DNA from: Conus ventricosus
Lineage: Eukaryota > Mollusca > Gastropoda > Neogastropoda > Conidae
DNA length: 64,000 nucleotides
Reading direction: 5' to 3'
NCBI GenBank assembly: GCA_018398815.1
Contig: CM031601.1
Span: forward strand, 35,218,312 to 35,282,311
Under the pieces are notes generated by a model. It saw nothing but the letters and a program-made list of their open reading frames with translations, was not told the origin of the DNA and ran no database searches. A program made the position numbers and the translations under genes. Every line of letters begins with the position of its first letter. Positions within the stretch are counted from its first letter, which is position 1. Positions 1 through 12,427 of this stretch are shown in pieces.

Positions 1-126
1 GTAGTGTATAATCACCATCACCAGGTAGTGTATAATCACCATCACCAGGTAGTGTATAATCACCATCACCAGGTAGTGTATAATCACCATCACCAGGTAG
101 TGTATAACCACCATCACCAGGTAGTG
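1..126. repeat. 24-bp tandem repeat at window edge
   Basis: Five near-identical 24-bp units, each containing GTAGTGTATAATCACCATCA, run from the first base to about 120, followed by a partial unit. The array is cut by the window edge, so its full length is unknown. Because 24 is a multiple of three, the forward frame reads as a repeated His/Tyr-rich octapeptide. I see no gene context for it. Confidence 0.9.
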
Positions 127-157
127 TTCTTATCAGATGACAGTGTAGTGCCGCGGT

Positions 158-697
158 CAGCAAACAACTGGCCAAAAGAAGAGTGAAGGTGGTCAGCAAA
201 CAACTGGCCAAAAGAAGAGTAAAGGTGGTCAGCAAACAACTGGCCAAAAGAAGAGTGAAGGTGGTCAGCAAACATCTGGCCAGAAGAAGAGTAAAGGTGG
301 TCAGAAAACAACTGGCCAAAAGAAGAGTAAAGGTGGTCAGCAAACAACTGGCCAGAAGAAGAGTAAAGGTGGTCACAAACAATGGGCCAAAGAAGTGAAG
401 GTGGTCAGCAAACAACTGGCCAGAAGAAGAGTAAAAGTGGTCAGCAAACAACTGGCCAGAAGAAGAGTAAAGGTGGTCAGCAAACAACTGGCCAAAAGAA
501 GAGTGAAGGTGGTCAGCAAACAACTGGCCAAAAGAAGAGTGAAGGTGGTCAGCAAACAACTGGCCAGAAGAAGAGTAAAGGTGGTCAGCAAACAACTGGC
601 CAAAAGAAGAGTGAAGGTGGTCAGCAAACAACTGGCCAAAAGAAGAGTAAAGGTGGTCAGAAAACAACTGGCCAGAAGAAGAGTAAAGGTGGTCAGA
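158..697. repeat. 36-bp minisatellite (12-residue periodic frames)
   Basis: About fifteen 36-bp units with few differences. The plus strand is open in two frames: one gives a repeated GGQQTTGQKKSK dodecapeptide from 382 to 753, another gives KVVSKQLAKRRV from 183 to 398 and from 395 to 706. A shorter irregular unit near 372-392 shifts the phase between the two halves. The array ends at about 697, then unique sequence follows. A Lys-rich repetitive exon cannot be excluded, but the openness of several frames on both strands is what a stop-free 36-mer gives by chance. Confidence 0.85.
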
Positions 698-1040
698 CCG
701 GAATGAATGGTTGCTCTGAATGTCTGTGTTCTTTCAGCACGTCATTCTTTTAGCTGTTCTTATGTACATCCAATTGTGTTCAGTTTACTTTGTGCTACTT
801 CCTTGAATCTTTTGCCTTTCATGCGTATGTAAATGATACCGTCGCCATTTTCCTTTTATGCTGCCCTGGTTCTCTCATTCATATTTGAGAGTCCACGGAT
901 CTCGCTGCGTTTCTTTAGAGGTCCAATGTCTTGATGAAATATTGGCCCTGCTTGCATGTATTTGGCATGTCTCTGTTCAGGTACCTGTTTGTAGAGCTGC
1001 CATATTCTAGGTTCACAATACATATGTTACATGTACACAT
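698..1040. other. unique non-coding sequence, no gene seen
   Basis: Unique AT-rich sequence between the 36-bp array and the first dinucleotide tract. I see no convincing exon, RNA gene or element end. Confidence 0.5.
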
Positions 1041-1060
1041 CGCGCGCGCGCGCGCGCGTG

Positions 1061-1114
<54 letters not shown>
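1041..1114. repeat. (CG)n(TG)n microsatellite
   Basis: Alternating CG for about 18 bases followed directly by alternating TG for about 55 bases. This purine-pyrimidine alternation could adopt Z-DNA; that is inference. Confidence 0.95.
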
Positions 1115-1117
<3 letters not shown>

Positions 1118-1437
1118 ATAAAGGCCGGACAGGGATGGAGAGGGGCACGGTGATTGTGAATGAGTGGACTTTTCCAGTTGATAATTCTTTTTGATTTGCA
1201 TATGTGTAGCTAGTTGGGTTAGCCGAACAGTGTATCACTTTCCCTCTTTATCATCATGTTTGGTGGAGATCTCTCGACCATCTCTTTTTCTGCATGTATT
1301 GTTTGGGTGGAATTGTTTGTTGGATTTTTTTAATATAGTTTTTTCCCATACTGAATCAGCGATGTGTAGCATACCATCTTTCTAAATGAAAAAAAAAGAT
1401 CATTTGAACGATCCGCTTACCTATGATATGTAAGTGA

Positions 1438-1617
1438 CCCCCCCCCCCCCCCCGGCTCCCCCTATCCTGTTTTTACCAGTGCTTTCAAATTATGTCGGTT
1501 TCTAGTTGCACATCAGCAAACGCTCAAGTTGAAACACAAAATGGAGACACTTAGGGATAGACAAACACACACATGTACGGAGACACACACACACACACTC
1601 GCGCGCGCATATACACG

Positions 1618-1678
<61 letters not shown>

Positions 1679-1760
1679 GTGCGCATTGGCATGCTTCTTT
1701 GAAACACAGGATAGAGATGCTGAGGAATGAACAGGCTGAGACGTTCACAGTGGTATTCGC

Positions 1761-1835
<75 letters not shown>

Positions 1836-1887
1836 CGTTCACGCACAGCGAGACAGAAGGAAAGAGTGGGGGGGGGGGGGGGGGGGG
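1438..1887. repeat. cluster of homopolymer and dinucleotide tracts
   Basis: In order: a 16-base C run (1438-1453), a composite CA tract with a short CG segment (1566-1677), a GA tract of about 70 bases (1762-1832) and a 20-base G run (1868-1887). The unique spacers show no gene. Confidence 0.95.
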
Positions 1888-2417
1888 TCGGGGATCTCAA
1901 TCTGACTGAAAATGTTTCGCTTCTGTGTCTGTTAGAATGAAATATGATGTCACAAAAAATCGTACGAACAAAACCATTGGAACTGTAAAGACCAGTGTTT
2001 TAAACGAAGTGTGTGGTTCAACATCCTAGGATGAACACTGGCCTAGCGTGGCCAGGACCAGCTGGTTCATTCTGCTCGGTGGCTGTCCATGGCCTGGACT
2101 GCCTTTCTGTCCTGCTTTGAGGCAGCATGGGATGAGCGTGATAGGATTTGCTCTGGGTTTGCATCAAGTTTGTGAGCAGCCATTCCTTTGTGATTCATAT
2201 CATTGAAAACATTTTGCTGGAGTTTGCTTTTCTTTTCTTCTCTTTTTTCTCTTTTCTTTTCCTTTGTGTTGTTTTGCGTTCATGCAATATTGGTTTGTTG
2301 CCTGTTCATTTTCCTGTTTGCTCGCAGATAGGCTTTACTTTGCTTAGTTAGAACTTTTTTTAATGACCTTGTATAGAAGAAGGTAAGTTATGTTCTTCCC
2401 CTATCCCCCTCCGCCCT

Positions 2418-2419
<2 letters not shown>

Positions 2420-2498
<79 letters not shown>

Positions 2499-2899
2499 CC
2501 TTTCAAAGAAGACTCAGATGTGAATATATTCTCTCTTAAATGCGTTTGTAAGCATCAGTGACCAGTATTGCTTGCAGTTGTGTCTGTCTGCTCGTTTGCT
2601 CGCATGAAATTGTCCAAGGACAGCAACATTATATTGATGTAGGTGGGTTTTTTTTTAGTTGTTTTTGTTTATTTCGATGTATTATTTTTCGTAACATCAA
2701 CTCCCCCAAACAACAACAACAACAACAACAACAAACTTTGGTCTTGCAATGGCATCTTACCGGCCACCTTATGAGCACAGCTACCAATGTGGATGTTTTT
2801 ATGTCTAGAATTCAGCCGAATCTGTTGAAAATCATTATGGATTGTGTGCGTCGCTTTCTTTTTTCTTTTTTTTTCGAGGGGGGGGGGGGGGGGGGGGGG
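2420..2899. repeat. (CT)n, (CAA)n and poly-G tracts
   Basis: A CT tract of 75 bases (2420-2494), a CAA tract (2708-2734) and a 22-base G run (2878-2899) lie in AT-rich sequence without a recognisable gene. Confidence 0.95.
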
Positions 2900-3057
2900 T
2901 GTCTTTGCTTATCTTTTGTTTGCTTTTTTAAGTCAAAGGAAAGTCCCTAAGTGGCAACGTTTGGTGGCTAAGGGGAACAGCGTCAGGGGAATTAAATGCT
3001 TTAAGGTTATGAATTGGAGTAAGATTCATACGTGCCAAAGACAAAATCAGCAATGAT

Positions 3058-3175
3058 GAGCGTCGGGGGCTGCAGGCTAGTGAGAGCGCGAGCTCGAATC
3101 CCATCAGGGGCCTGTGTAAGTGGGGTTTTCAGCGCCCAGCTGGCTCCTACCTGGAGTTGTGGGTGAACTGTAGGT
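3058..3175 (+). mobile_element. possible tRNA-derived SINE fragment
   Basis: The stretch at 3065-3105 resembles a tRNA-like SINE head: a GGCTGCAGGCTAGTGAG segment in the A-box position and GAGCTCGAATCCCA about 20 bases later, close to a pol III B-box. It sits directly before the 31-bp minisatellite. No tail or target duplication is visible, so it could be chance or a relic. Confidence 0.3.
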
Positions 3176-5312
3176 TGTGTAGGAAGACAGGAAGTGCACG
3201 GTGGGCTGTGTAGGAAGACAGGAAGTGCACAGTGGGCTGTGTAGGAAAACAGGAAGTGCACAGTGGGCAGTGTTAGAAGGCAGTGGGCTAAGTGGGGAAG
3301 ATAGGCAGTGCGCAGTGGGCTGTGTGGGGAAGACTGGAAGTGCACAGTGGGCTGTGTGTGGAAGATACGAGGGGCACAGTGGGCTGTGTAGGAAGACAGG
3401 AAGTGCGCAGTGGGCTGTGTAGGAAGACAGGAAGTGCACAGTGGGCTGTGTAGGGAAGACAGGAAATGCGCAGTGGGCTGTGTAGGAAGACAGGAAATGC
3501 GCAGTGGGCTGTGTAGGAAGACAGGAAGCGCGCAGTGGTCTGTGTAGGAAGACAGGAAGTGCGCAGTGGGCTGTGCAGGAAGACAGGATGTGCTCAAGTA
3601 AGCTGTGTATGGAAGACAGAAAGTGCACAGTGGGCTGTGTATGGAAGACAGAAAGTGCACAGTGGGCTGTGTATGGACGACAGGAAGTACACAGTGGGCT
3701 GTGTAGGGAAGACAGGAAGTGCACAGTGGGCTGTGTGGGTAAGACAGAAAGTGCACAGTGGGCTGTATAGAAGACAGGAAGTGCACAGTAAGCTGTGTAG
3801 GAAGACAGTGGACTGTGTGGGGAAGACAGGAAGTGCACAGTGGGCTGTGTAGGAAGACAGGAAGTGCAGTGGGCTGTGTAGGAAGACAGGAAGTGCACAG
3901 TGGCTTTGTAAAAAGACAGGAAGTGGGCTGTGTAGGAAGACAGGAAGTGCACAGTGGGCTGTGTAGGAAGACAGGAAGTGCACAGTGGGCTGTGTAGGAA
4001 GACAGGAAGTGCACAGTGGGCAGTGTAGGGAAGGCAGGAAGTGCACAATGGGCTTTGTAGGAAGACAGAAAGTGCACAGTGGGCTGTGTGGGTAAGACAG
4101 GAAGTGCACAGTGTGCTGTGTAGGAAGACAGGACGTGCACAGTGGGCTGTGTAGGAAGACTGGAAGTGCACAGTGGACTGTTTGGGGAAGACTGGAAGTG
4201 CACAGTGGGCTGTGTGGGGAAGATAGGAAGTGCACAGTGGGCTATATAGGAAGACTGGATGTGCACAGTGGGCTGTGTGGGGAAGGTAGGAAGTGCACAG
4301 TGGGCTGTATAGGAAGACTGGATGTGCACAGTGGGCTGTGTGGGGAAGGTAGGAAGTGCACAGTGGGCTATATAGGAAGACTGGATGTGCACAGTGGGCT
4401 GTGTGGGGAAGGTAGGAAGTGCACAGTGGGCTGTATAGGAAGACTGGATGTGCACAGTGGGCTGTGTGGGGAAGGTAGGAAGTGCACAGTGGGCTATTAT
4501 AGGAAGACTGGAAGTGCACAGTGGGCTGTGTAGGAAGACAGGAAGTGCACAGTGGCCTGTATGGGTAAGACAGGAAGTGCACAGTGGGCTGTGTAGGGAA
4601 GACAGGAAGTGCACAGTGGGCTGTGTAGGAAGACAGGAAGTGCACAGTGGGCTGTGTAGGAAGACAGGAAGTGCACAGTGGGCTGTGTAGGAAGACAGGA
4701 AGTGCACAGTGGGCAGTGTAGGGAAGACAGGAAGTGCACAGTGGGCTGTGTAGGAAGACAGGAAGTGCACAGTGGGCTGTGTAGGAAGACAGGAAGTGCA
4801 CAATGACCTGTGTGGGTAAGACAGGAAGTGCACAGTGGGCTGTGTAGGGAAGACTGGAAGTGCACAGTGGGCTGTGTAGGAAGACATGAAGTGCACAATG
4901 GCCTGTGTGGGTAAGACAGGAAGTGCACAGTGGGCTGTGTAGGAAGACAGGAAGTGCACAATGGCCTGTGTGGGTAAGACAGGAAGTGCACAGTGGGCTG
5001 TGTAGGGAAGACAGGAAGTGGGCTGTGTAGGAAGACAGGAAGTGCACAGTGGGCTGTGTAGGAAGACAGGAAGACAGGAAGTGCACAATGGCCTGTGTGG
5101 GTAAGACAGGAAGTGCACAGTGGGCTGTGTAGGGAAGACTGGAAGTGCACAGTGGGCTGTGTAGGAAGACATGAAGTGCACAATGGCCTGTGTGGGTAAG
5201 ACAGGAAGTGCACAGTGGGCTGTGTAGGAAGACAGGAAGTGCACAATGGCCTGTGTGGGTAAGACAGGAAGTGCACAGTGGGCTGTGTAGGGAAGACAGG
5301 AAGTGGGCTGTG
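3175..5312. repeat. 31-bp minisatellite, about 2.1 kb
   Basis: Nearly seventy units of 31-32 bp, typically containing GTAGGAAGACAGGAAGTGCA followed by CAGTGGGCT. Variant units form higher-order blocks: a roughly 63-bp double unit repeats four times at 4250-4500, and a multi-unit block around 4800-5010 is repeated at 5080-5300. Both strands stay open for over 700 codons because three 31-mers equal 93 bp and the unit lacks stops in any frame. I treat the long frames as spurious. Confidence 0.95.
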
Positions 5313-6218
5313 TAGGTCACTGAAAAAAGAGTTGATGACCACGTGATCAGCAATCAACATGGCGTGCAGAACGATGTCGAAGACTGAGTAAGTCCGTGAA
5401 AAATGGACAAATCTAAAGAAGGAGTGGTCTTAGAGCTTAGCTGAGGGTCGCATTCGACTCAGCGCATCGAGGTTAGTGTAAAAACACCCTGTATGTTTTC
5501 ATTTGAACGGCCCCTGAGTATTGTAACTGAATACATTGAACCATGCGCACACAGAGACAAACGCACAAACAAAGACTTCCGAATCCAGAGACGAACAACG
5601 GCAAAAGTTCCAAACCTGAAACCCGAGATGGACCCACGACCAGGGGCCCAGAAAAACTGAAGAAACGCCCACGAAATTGGGGACAATAATGTCCACGCCA
5701 CAACTCCACCACTGTGGGGGAACAGGAGTTCCAAGCCAAACACAGCTTCGTCGTGTGAGGGAAACTTCTAGTCTCCCGACTGACTCGTCACACACAAGTG
5801 ACCTCCCCTGTCTACCTGAACTCAGTTCAGGCCACGTCCAAATTCAACCGGTTTGGTGGACTCTGGGAACGGAGTATCTAAGGGAAACACACACGCACGC
5901 TTGCATGCAACTAAAAATAACACGCACAGGCACACAACTTCCAAACACAATGTTTTCTTTTCAGCCTAGCTATCACACACGTTCCTAACGTAAACAGTTG
6001 GAAGAACAAATCTAACCCTGTATCGTGACAATCCTTATCCTCACTCATCATCCCAACCAAAAAGTCTTTTTTATTTTTGTTTTGTCTTTGTTCTTTGCTT
6101 TCGTGATGACTTTGGTTTTGATTTCCCCTGCTCCTGGCTGGTTAAGTTCGTGTTCAAGTCTTGGGAGTTCATGAAGACTATCGTTAGACAAACGTGGGGG
6201 CGCCCTCCGATGAAGGCT
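5313..6218. other. unique sequence, no gene seen
   Basis: Unique sequence of mixed composition. Several overlapping short frames exist, none with recognisable protein features. Confidence 0.45.
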
Positions 6219-6392
6219 GCTCAGTTGACTCAACGTTTATTGTAGCCGGTCAGCAGGTAGATGCTCAGTTTACTAAACGTTGATTGTAGCCAGTTAGCAG
6301 GTAGTTGCTCAGTTGACTAAACGTTGATTGTAGCCAGTCAGCAGGTAGATGATCAGTTGACTCAATGTTGATTGTAGCCAGTCAGCAGGTAG
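6219..6392. repeat. 44-bp tandem repeat, four copies
   Basis: Four consecutive units of 44 bp beginning GCTCAGTTGACT and ending AGCAGGTAGAT, with a few substitutions between copies. Confidence 0.9.
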
Positions 6393-7400
6393 CCTCCTGC
6401 GCTTACTGGGTCAGACCAGACACTACCGTACACCATACAAGTGATTCGGTAGCAGTGCAGCGTCTCCTACGGTGAGTAGTTTAAAGATCTGATGATGATT
6501 ACTCCCTGTGCATTGTTGGTACTGGGGCTGGACAGGACGACCTGAGTGCAGCAATGTATAGGGGAGTGAGAATGTATGGCGATGGAAGGTAAACGGAAGA
6601 GAAGCCAGTAAAGATACCTCGGTGCCTTCACATGCAAAGGCTGTCTGCTAGCTTTTTACATTCCAGAGCTTTCTGTCACGGAAAATGTCTGCTCTTTGAC
6701 GGGTTTTTCTGGTCCACTGTGCGACAACTGCTTAATAGGTAGCTTTGGTGTTGGATTGCGCTCTCTGAAACATGTAGGCCGATGTGGCAGTACGAAAAGA
6801 TACACTTGTTCCGTACAACAAGGGATTCTTGTCTGCATTTCGGCGAGCACTGCCATTCGACACAAAATTTGGTCGATTGGTTGGTTGGTTGGCTGACTTT
6901 GACGGTTGATGGATTAGCTACTTGTTGATCAGTTGACTGGTTGGCATTTGACTGACTGATTGGTTGCTTAATTGTTGTTTTCGTCGTCTTCAAAGTCGAT
7001 ATCAGTATTGTTGTCGTTGTTGTTGCGTAGAGTCTGTCTTATGGATGCAAAACTCATTTTTGAAACAAAACAAATTCTTTTCAGCAAATTCAAGAGAATT
7101 ATCAAAACTTACTGTCAGGTGCTGTCTTATTCTAATGCTTACCTGACCAAAAGCAATTGTTCCATACAATTTCTTCTTTTCATGATTTTTTTTTGTTAAA
7201 CATGACGTAGATCTATATGATAATTTCCGGATCCAGTTTGCTATTTTCAGTCATCCAATCAACGTGGCAGTGGTGGATGCTTGAACACACAGAATGCTTC
7301 AGATTAGATGTGTGCCTTTGTCCCCATCTTTCCATGTTTCTCTCTTTCTATGTTTCCTTTGGTCCTTTTCGCTCTTTTTCTCCCTTTCGTCCATTCAGTC
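6393..7400. other. unique sequence, no gene seen
   Basis: AT-rich unique sequence with a short TGGT-rich patch near 6880-6960. No protein family or RNA recognised. Confidence 0.45.
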
Positions 7401-7404
7401 TGTT

Positions 7405-7405
7405 T

Positions 7406-7436
<31 letters not shown>

Positions 7437-7923
7437 CCCTGTCTGTCTGTCCGTCTGTCTGTCTGTCTGTTCGTCCGTCTGTCTCTCTGTCTCTGTGTGT
7501 AATATGTTTAATATTATTTTTCCCTGATGATGTTTCATTCCGTTCTCTATTGGTCTTATTTGATATGTTTTCTCTCTTTTGTAATTATTTCTGCTTTTTG
7601 TTGCAGTATCTTTGCATTTAACTTTATACCATGATTTGTTTGCATTGCATCATATTACATTACATTGACATACAGTTAGTTACATTACAGTACACTACAT
7701 TTAATTGTATTTTAATGCATAACATGAAAATTTTCTACAAATTATTAGGACTATCATTTGACTCCAAAGAAAAAAGTAATCATACAAATGTACCTCCCTC
7801 TCTGCACTTTATAAATAAAGTTTTTTATGAAAATTTCTCACCATTTATTTGTGGGATTTGTTTCTGGCTGTACCTTCCATCCCCATCTTTTCTCACTTCT
7901 TCGTGCATAAACCCCATACCAAC

Positions 7924-7980
<57 letters not shown>

Positions 7981-7987
7981 TCTCTCT
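7405..7987. repeat. (TCTG)n and (CT)n microsatellites
   Basis: An imperfect TCTG tetranucleotide tract at 7405-7492 and a CT dinucleotide tract at 7927-7987. The 430 bases between are AT-rich with no gene seen. Confidence 0.9.
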
Positions 7988-8112
7988 ACCAAACGAAAAG
8001 CGCTGCGTCTATGTAGCCACAAGCCACAGTGTGGGGCGACTGCCGGGGTCAAGTATTAACAAAGTTGTAGATCTTGCTTGTATTTCATTTTTTGTCTTAT
8101 CCGAAGCAGGAG

Positions 8113-8670
8113 ATCTTGCATTAGGATTTGAGGTGTCAAATTGGTTCAGTGCCAGATATCAGCAAGGACAGTAAAAACAAACGTGGTTGTGAACCTGTGT
8201 CGTCTTTCGACACTATATGATGAAGCAAAGGATTTTTGAGTGATGAATCCAACAGACGAAAGAGTACGACTATAAAAAAAAATTTAAAAAAAGGGGGGGA
8301 TTTGGTTTTAGGCTGTGGAGTGATCTTCAGATTTTTTACCTGTCAAAATGTGCATAATCCATTCAACACGCTTCACATCGGTATCTCTCTTCTCTCACCT
8401 TGCAGGCGTACCCTCTTGCAAGAATGGTACGCATTAGTGACCAACAGTCAACATTGGGCCGATGCGGAGGCGTTTACTAATTTGCATCTTCAGTATTCCA
8501 TTTTGTACGGCGGACTGCATTAGATTTGGGTGTCATATTGTTCCATCAACCAAGACCGTAAAACCGGGTTGTGGATGCCGTCGTCTGACCAAGATGAAGC
8601 AAAGGATTTGAGTGATAAATCCACAGACATGAAGAGACGACTATAAAAAAGATAAGGGGGGGGGTGGATG
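8113..8670. repeat. diverged direct duplication
   Basis: The segment at about 8113-8290 is repeated in diverged form at about 8516-8670. Shared landmarks in the same order are GCATTAGATTTG-like, GATGAAGCAAAGGATTTGAG and CGACTATAAAAAA followed by a G run. The copies are some 400 bp apart and differ by substitutions and indels. Confidence 0.7.
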
Positions 8671-9100
8671 AAGGGGTCAGGGCAGTGAGAGGAGGATGAC
8701 ATGGAAGAGGTACGTCACAGTGAATCATTAACGGGCTCACAACAGTTGTGTGCCAGGGACGACCTGAGATGGACAGCATTGAATGGCACACACATGCAAC
8801 TTGGACGGCGACCAGAGTCCTGATGCATGTTCAAGGCGATGGTGATCTTGAGGATGTCTGTGGGGTTCCCACTACTGCTGGCCTGTAACCGGACCAGGGA
8901 GCATGCGAAAAGAGGGGGCCCATGAAAACACATCGCCACAATGGGCCAGGCCAGAGCAGAAGGGGGCGGCGGCTGTGCTGCCTCACACGGAAGCAGCACC
9001 ACTGCCAGCAAAAGATCGTGCGCGTGATGAAGCCTGGCACACACGGGTGTATGACAATCTACCATGCGATCAAGCGCCAGGACTGAACATCACAACTACA
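8671..9100. other. GC-richer unique sequence, no gene seen
   Basis: Moderately GC-rich sequence with overlapping short frames on both strands. None has recognisable family features or clear start and stop support. Confidence 0.4.
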
Positions 9101-11005
9101 TGCTGATAGTAGACACAGAGGACTGACATCATATAGCAGCTCGGCGACCTGAGATCTGTGGGACCCTGCTGCCTCCATGTTAGCACACACGGGCGACTCT
9201 CACGAACAACACGCATATAGCAACACGACGGGGCTGACCATCACTATAGCACCCACGGATGACATAATTAATGTCCAGGAGTGGCCATGGCACTTATACT
9301 CAGGTGTACTGACCATCACATTATAGCACACAGGCTGTACATCACAACTACCATGCTGATATAGCACACAGGGCTGACCATCACATATACCACTGCTGAC
9401 ATACTAACACCCCGGCTGACCATCACATATAGCACACAGGGCTGACCTTCACAACTACCATACTGATATAGCACACACGGCTGACCATCACATTATTAGC
9501 ACACAGGGTGACCATACAACCCCATGTATATGCTCACACGGCTGACCATCACATTATAGCCACAGGGCTGGCCATCACATTATAGCACACAGGGCTGACC
9601 ATCACAACTTACCATGCTGATATAGCACACACAGGCTGACCATCACAACTACCATGCTGATATAGCACACACCGGCTGACAATCCTCACAACCACCATAC
9701 ATTGATATAGCACACACGGCTGACCATCACATTATAGCACACACGGCTGACCATCACAACTACAGCGATATAGCACGGCTGACCAATATACAACTGCCAT
9801 ACTTATAGCCACAGGGCTGACCATCACATTACTTAATGCACACAGGCTGACCATCACAACTACCATGCTGATATAGTCACCAGGCTGACATCACATGTAT
9901 ATAGCACACACGGCTGACCATCACATTATAGCACACAGGCTGACCATCACATTATAGCTCACAGGGCTGACCATCACATTATATGCACACAGGGCTGACC
10001 ATCAACAATGCTTATAGCACACAGGCTGACCATCACAACTACCATGCTGATATAGCCACAGGGCTGACCATCACATTATAGCACAAGGGCTGACCATCAC
10101 ATTATAGCACACAGGGCTGACCATCACATTATAGCACACAGGGCTGACCATCACATTATAGCACACAGGGCTGACCATCACAACTACCATGCTGATATAG
10201 CACACACGGCTGACCATCACAACTACCATGCTGATATAGCACAGCCTCAGCTGGCTGACCATCACATTATAGCAACACATGAGGCTGACCATCACATTAT
10301 AGCACACAGGGCTGACCATCACATGTATAGCACACAGGCTGACCATCAACAACTACCATGCTGATATAGCACACAGGGCTGACCATCACATTATAGCACC
10401 AGGGCTGATAATTATAGCACACAGGGCTGACCATCACATTATAGCACACAGGCTGACCATCACAAACTACCATACTGATTATATACCCATCTCACACGGG
10501 CTGACTCATTAAGCACACAGCTGACATAACTACCATACGAATCACACACGGCTGACCATCACATATAGCAACGGCTGACCAAAATACATGCTGATATAGC
10601 TCACAGGGCTGACCATCACATTATAGCACACAGGGCTGACCATCACAACTACCATGCTGATATAGCTCACAGGGCTGACCATCACATTATAGCACACAGG
10701 GCTGACCATCACAACTACCATGCTGATATAGCTCACAGGGCTGACCATCAGTTTCTTGATATCTTAATGGAGTGTCCTGCGCGTGCCTGTACCCATCGTC
10801 AACACAGCGCAGGCCACCAAGGGTGGTACCGGACTGCTCAAAGGCAGGTAAAGACAGTGCTTCTCTGGGTCCTCCCCAGCACCTTCGGGTGTTTCTTTTT
10901 CTTCTTCACAGGGCTGACCATCAGTTTCACTCAGGTGTACTGTCCACAACTACCATGCTGACCATCAGAACTACCATGCTGATATAGCATACAGGGCTGA
11001 CCACC
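9101..11005. repeat. 27/39-bp minisatellite
   Basis: Irregular array of two related units: a 27-bp form (CTGACCATCACATTATAGCA then CACAGGG) and a 39-bp form carrying a 12-bp insertion with CTACCATGCTGATATAG. Units are degenerate and often indel-bearing from 9.1 to 10.05 kb and cleaner from 10.05 to 10.75 kb. The array is interrupted at 10756-10906 by an unrelated insert and resumes briefly to 11005. Confidence 0.9.
10756..10906 (-). mobile_element. insert identical in type to the 56-58 kb satellite
   Basis: These 151 bp, read on the minus strand, match about 58125-58278 nearly base for base, including CCCGAAGGTGCTGGGGAGGA and GTTGACGATGGGTACAGGCA. The insert is flanked by an identical 22-bp direct repeat at 10734-10755 and 10907-10928, ending CCATCAGTTTC, a variant not seen elsewhere in the surrounding array. 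This looks like an insertion with target duplication, although array rearrangement could mimic it. Confidence 0.8.
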
Positions 11006-11185
11006 CCAAGAGAGTCAAAGGGAAGGGGTGGGGAAGGTGGATGGAGGCAGGGAGGAAGACACGTCAAACACCATACTTTTACTACCAGAACGATGCAGAG
11101 AAAATGGTACTTTGTTGATCGGCGCATGCGTCATTTGAACTCGCTAAGTCTGACTGTGATGTTGGTGTTCTCTCACACACCCAGT

Positions 11186-11992
11186 GTGTTCACACCTCTC
11201 TGCATCTGTGTCCACTGGCTAGTAGTTATGTGTGTATTCACATCTCTCTGTATCTGTGTCCGCTGGCTGATAGCTACTACTGAGTGTTATATGTGTGTGT
11301 TCACACCTGTCAGTATCTATATCCACTGGAGAATAACTACTACTGAGAGTTACGTGTATGTTAACACCTCTCTGTATCTGTGTCCACTGGCTGATATCTG
11401 CTACTGAGAGTTATGTAAGTGTTCACACCTCTCTGTATCTGTGTCGACTGACTAATACCTACTACTGAGAATTATGTGTGTGTTCACACCTGTCTGTATC
11501 TGTCCGCTGGCTGATAACTACTACTGAGAGTTATATGTGTGTGTTCACACCACTCTGTATATGTGTCCACTGGCTGATACCTACTACTGAAAATTATATG
11601 TGTGTGTTCACACCTCTCTGTATCTCTGTCCGCTGGCTGATAGCTACTACTGAGAGCTATGTGTGTGTTCACACCTGTCAGTATCTGTATCCACAGGCTA
11701 ATAACTACTACTGAGAGCTATGTGTGTGTTCACACCTCTCTGTATCTATATCTCTGTCCGCTGGCTGATAACTAATACGAAGAGTCATAAACGTGTGTTC
11801 ACACCTCTCTGTATCTGTGTCCACTGGCTGATACCTACTACTGAGAGTTATGGGTGTGACCTACTACTGAGAGTTATATGTGTGTGTTCACACCTCTCTG
11901 TATCTGTATCCCTGCCCGCTGGCTGATAACTACTACTGAGAGTTATATGTGTGTGTTCACACCTCTCTGTATCTGTGTCCAGTGGCTGATAA
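11186..11992. repeat. 63-bp minisatellite
   Basis: About thirteen units near 63 bp, each with TGTGTGTTCACACCTCTCTG and CACTGGCTGATA landmarks. The length is a multiple of three, so plus-strand frames read as a 21-residue repeat (MCVFTPLCICVHWLITTTESY-like), broken by units of slightly different length. No start context or flanking exon supports real coding. Confidence 0.9.
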
Positions 11993-11999
11993 TTACGCA

Positions 12000-12009
12000 C
12001 GCACGCACG

Positions 12010-12079
<70 letters not shown>

Positions 12080-12084
12080 ACACA
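12000..12084. repeat. (CA)n microsatellite
   Basis: A CA tract of about 75 bases after a short GCAC tract. Confidence 0.95.
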
Positions 12085-12427
12085 GAGCACCGAATACAAT
12101 TGTCACATCAGTGAGAGGCACTTTATTTTGGATGTTGAAGCTCCGTACTTAGTACTGATTTGAATGCTATGAAACATTTTGTGATCAGCCAATATTCAAA
12201 CCTGTGCACGCCCTTACTGACAGCAGCCTCCCTGTGTTTGGTATGGCACTTTCTGACAGTGTGGACATGACAACCATTTCACTGTGAATACACCAAGAGT
12301 AATAAAGTGTACGCAAATCTGTTCTGTTCCTTTAAACTAAGATGAGGTTACCAACCTACTTTATCTTTTTCTTCGTTCATGTACGTACACGATTAACATC
12401 CTTTCTGGCATATTCCTGTTCTTATGC

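Noticed and set aside
915..2495. Open frames made of His-Thr, Cys-Val, Ser-Leu or Arg-Glu repeats
   Set aside because: They are translations of CA, GT, CT and GA microsatellites. The same applies near 12.0, 19.7, 20.2, 23.5 and 27.3 kb.
3007..5353. Two minus-strand open frames of about 745-750 codons
   Set aside because: They run through the 31-bp minisatellite. Three units equal 93 bp and the unit has no stop in any frame, so long frames arise automatically.
8715..9106. Overlapping frames in a GC-richer patch
   Set aside because: Both strands are open in several frames, with no recognisable domain, signal or splice context.
9101..11992. Regular repeats that might suggest a CRISPR array
   Set aside because: Units abut directly without unique spacers of constant length, and the surroundings are eukaryotic; these are minisatellites.
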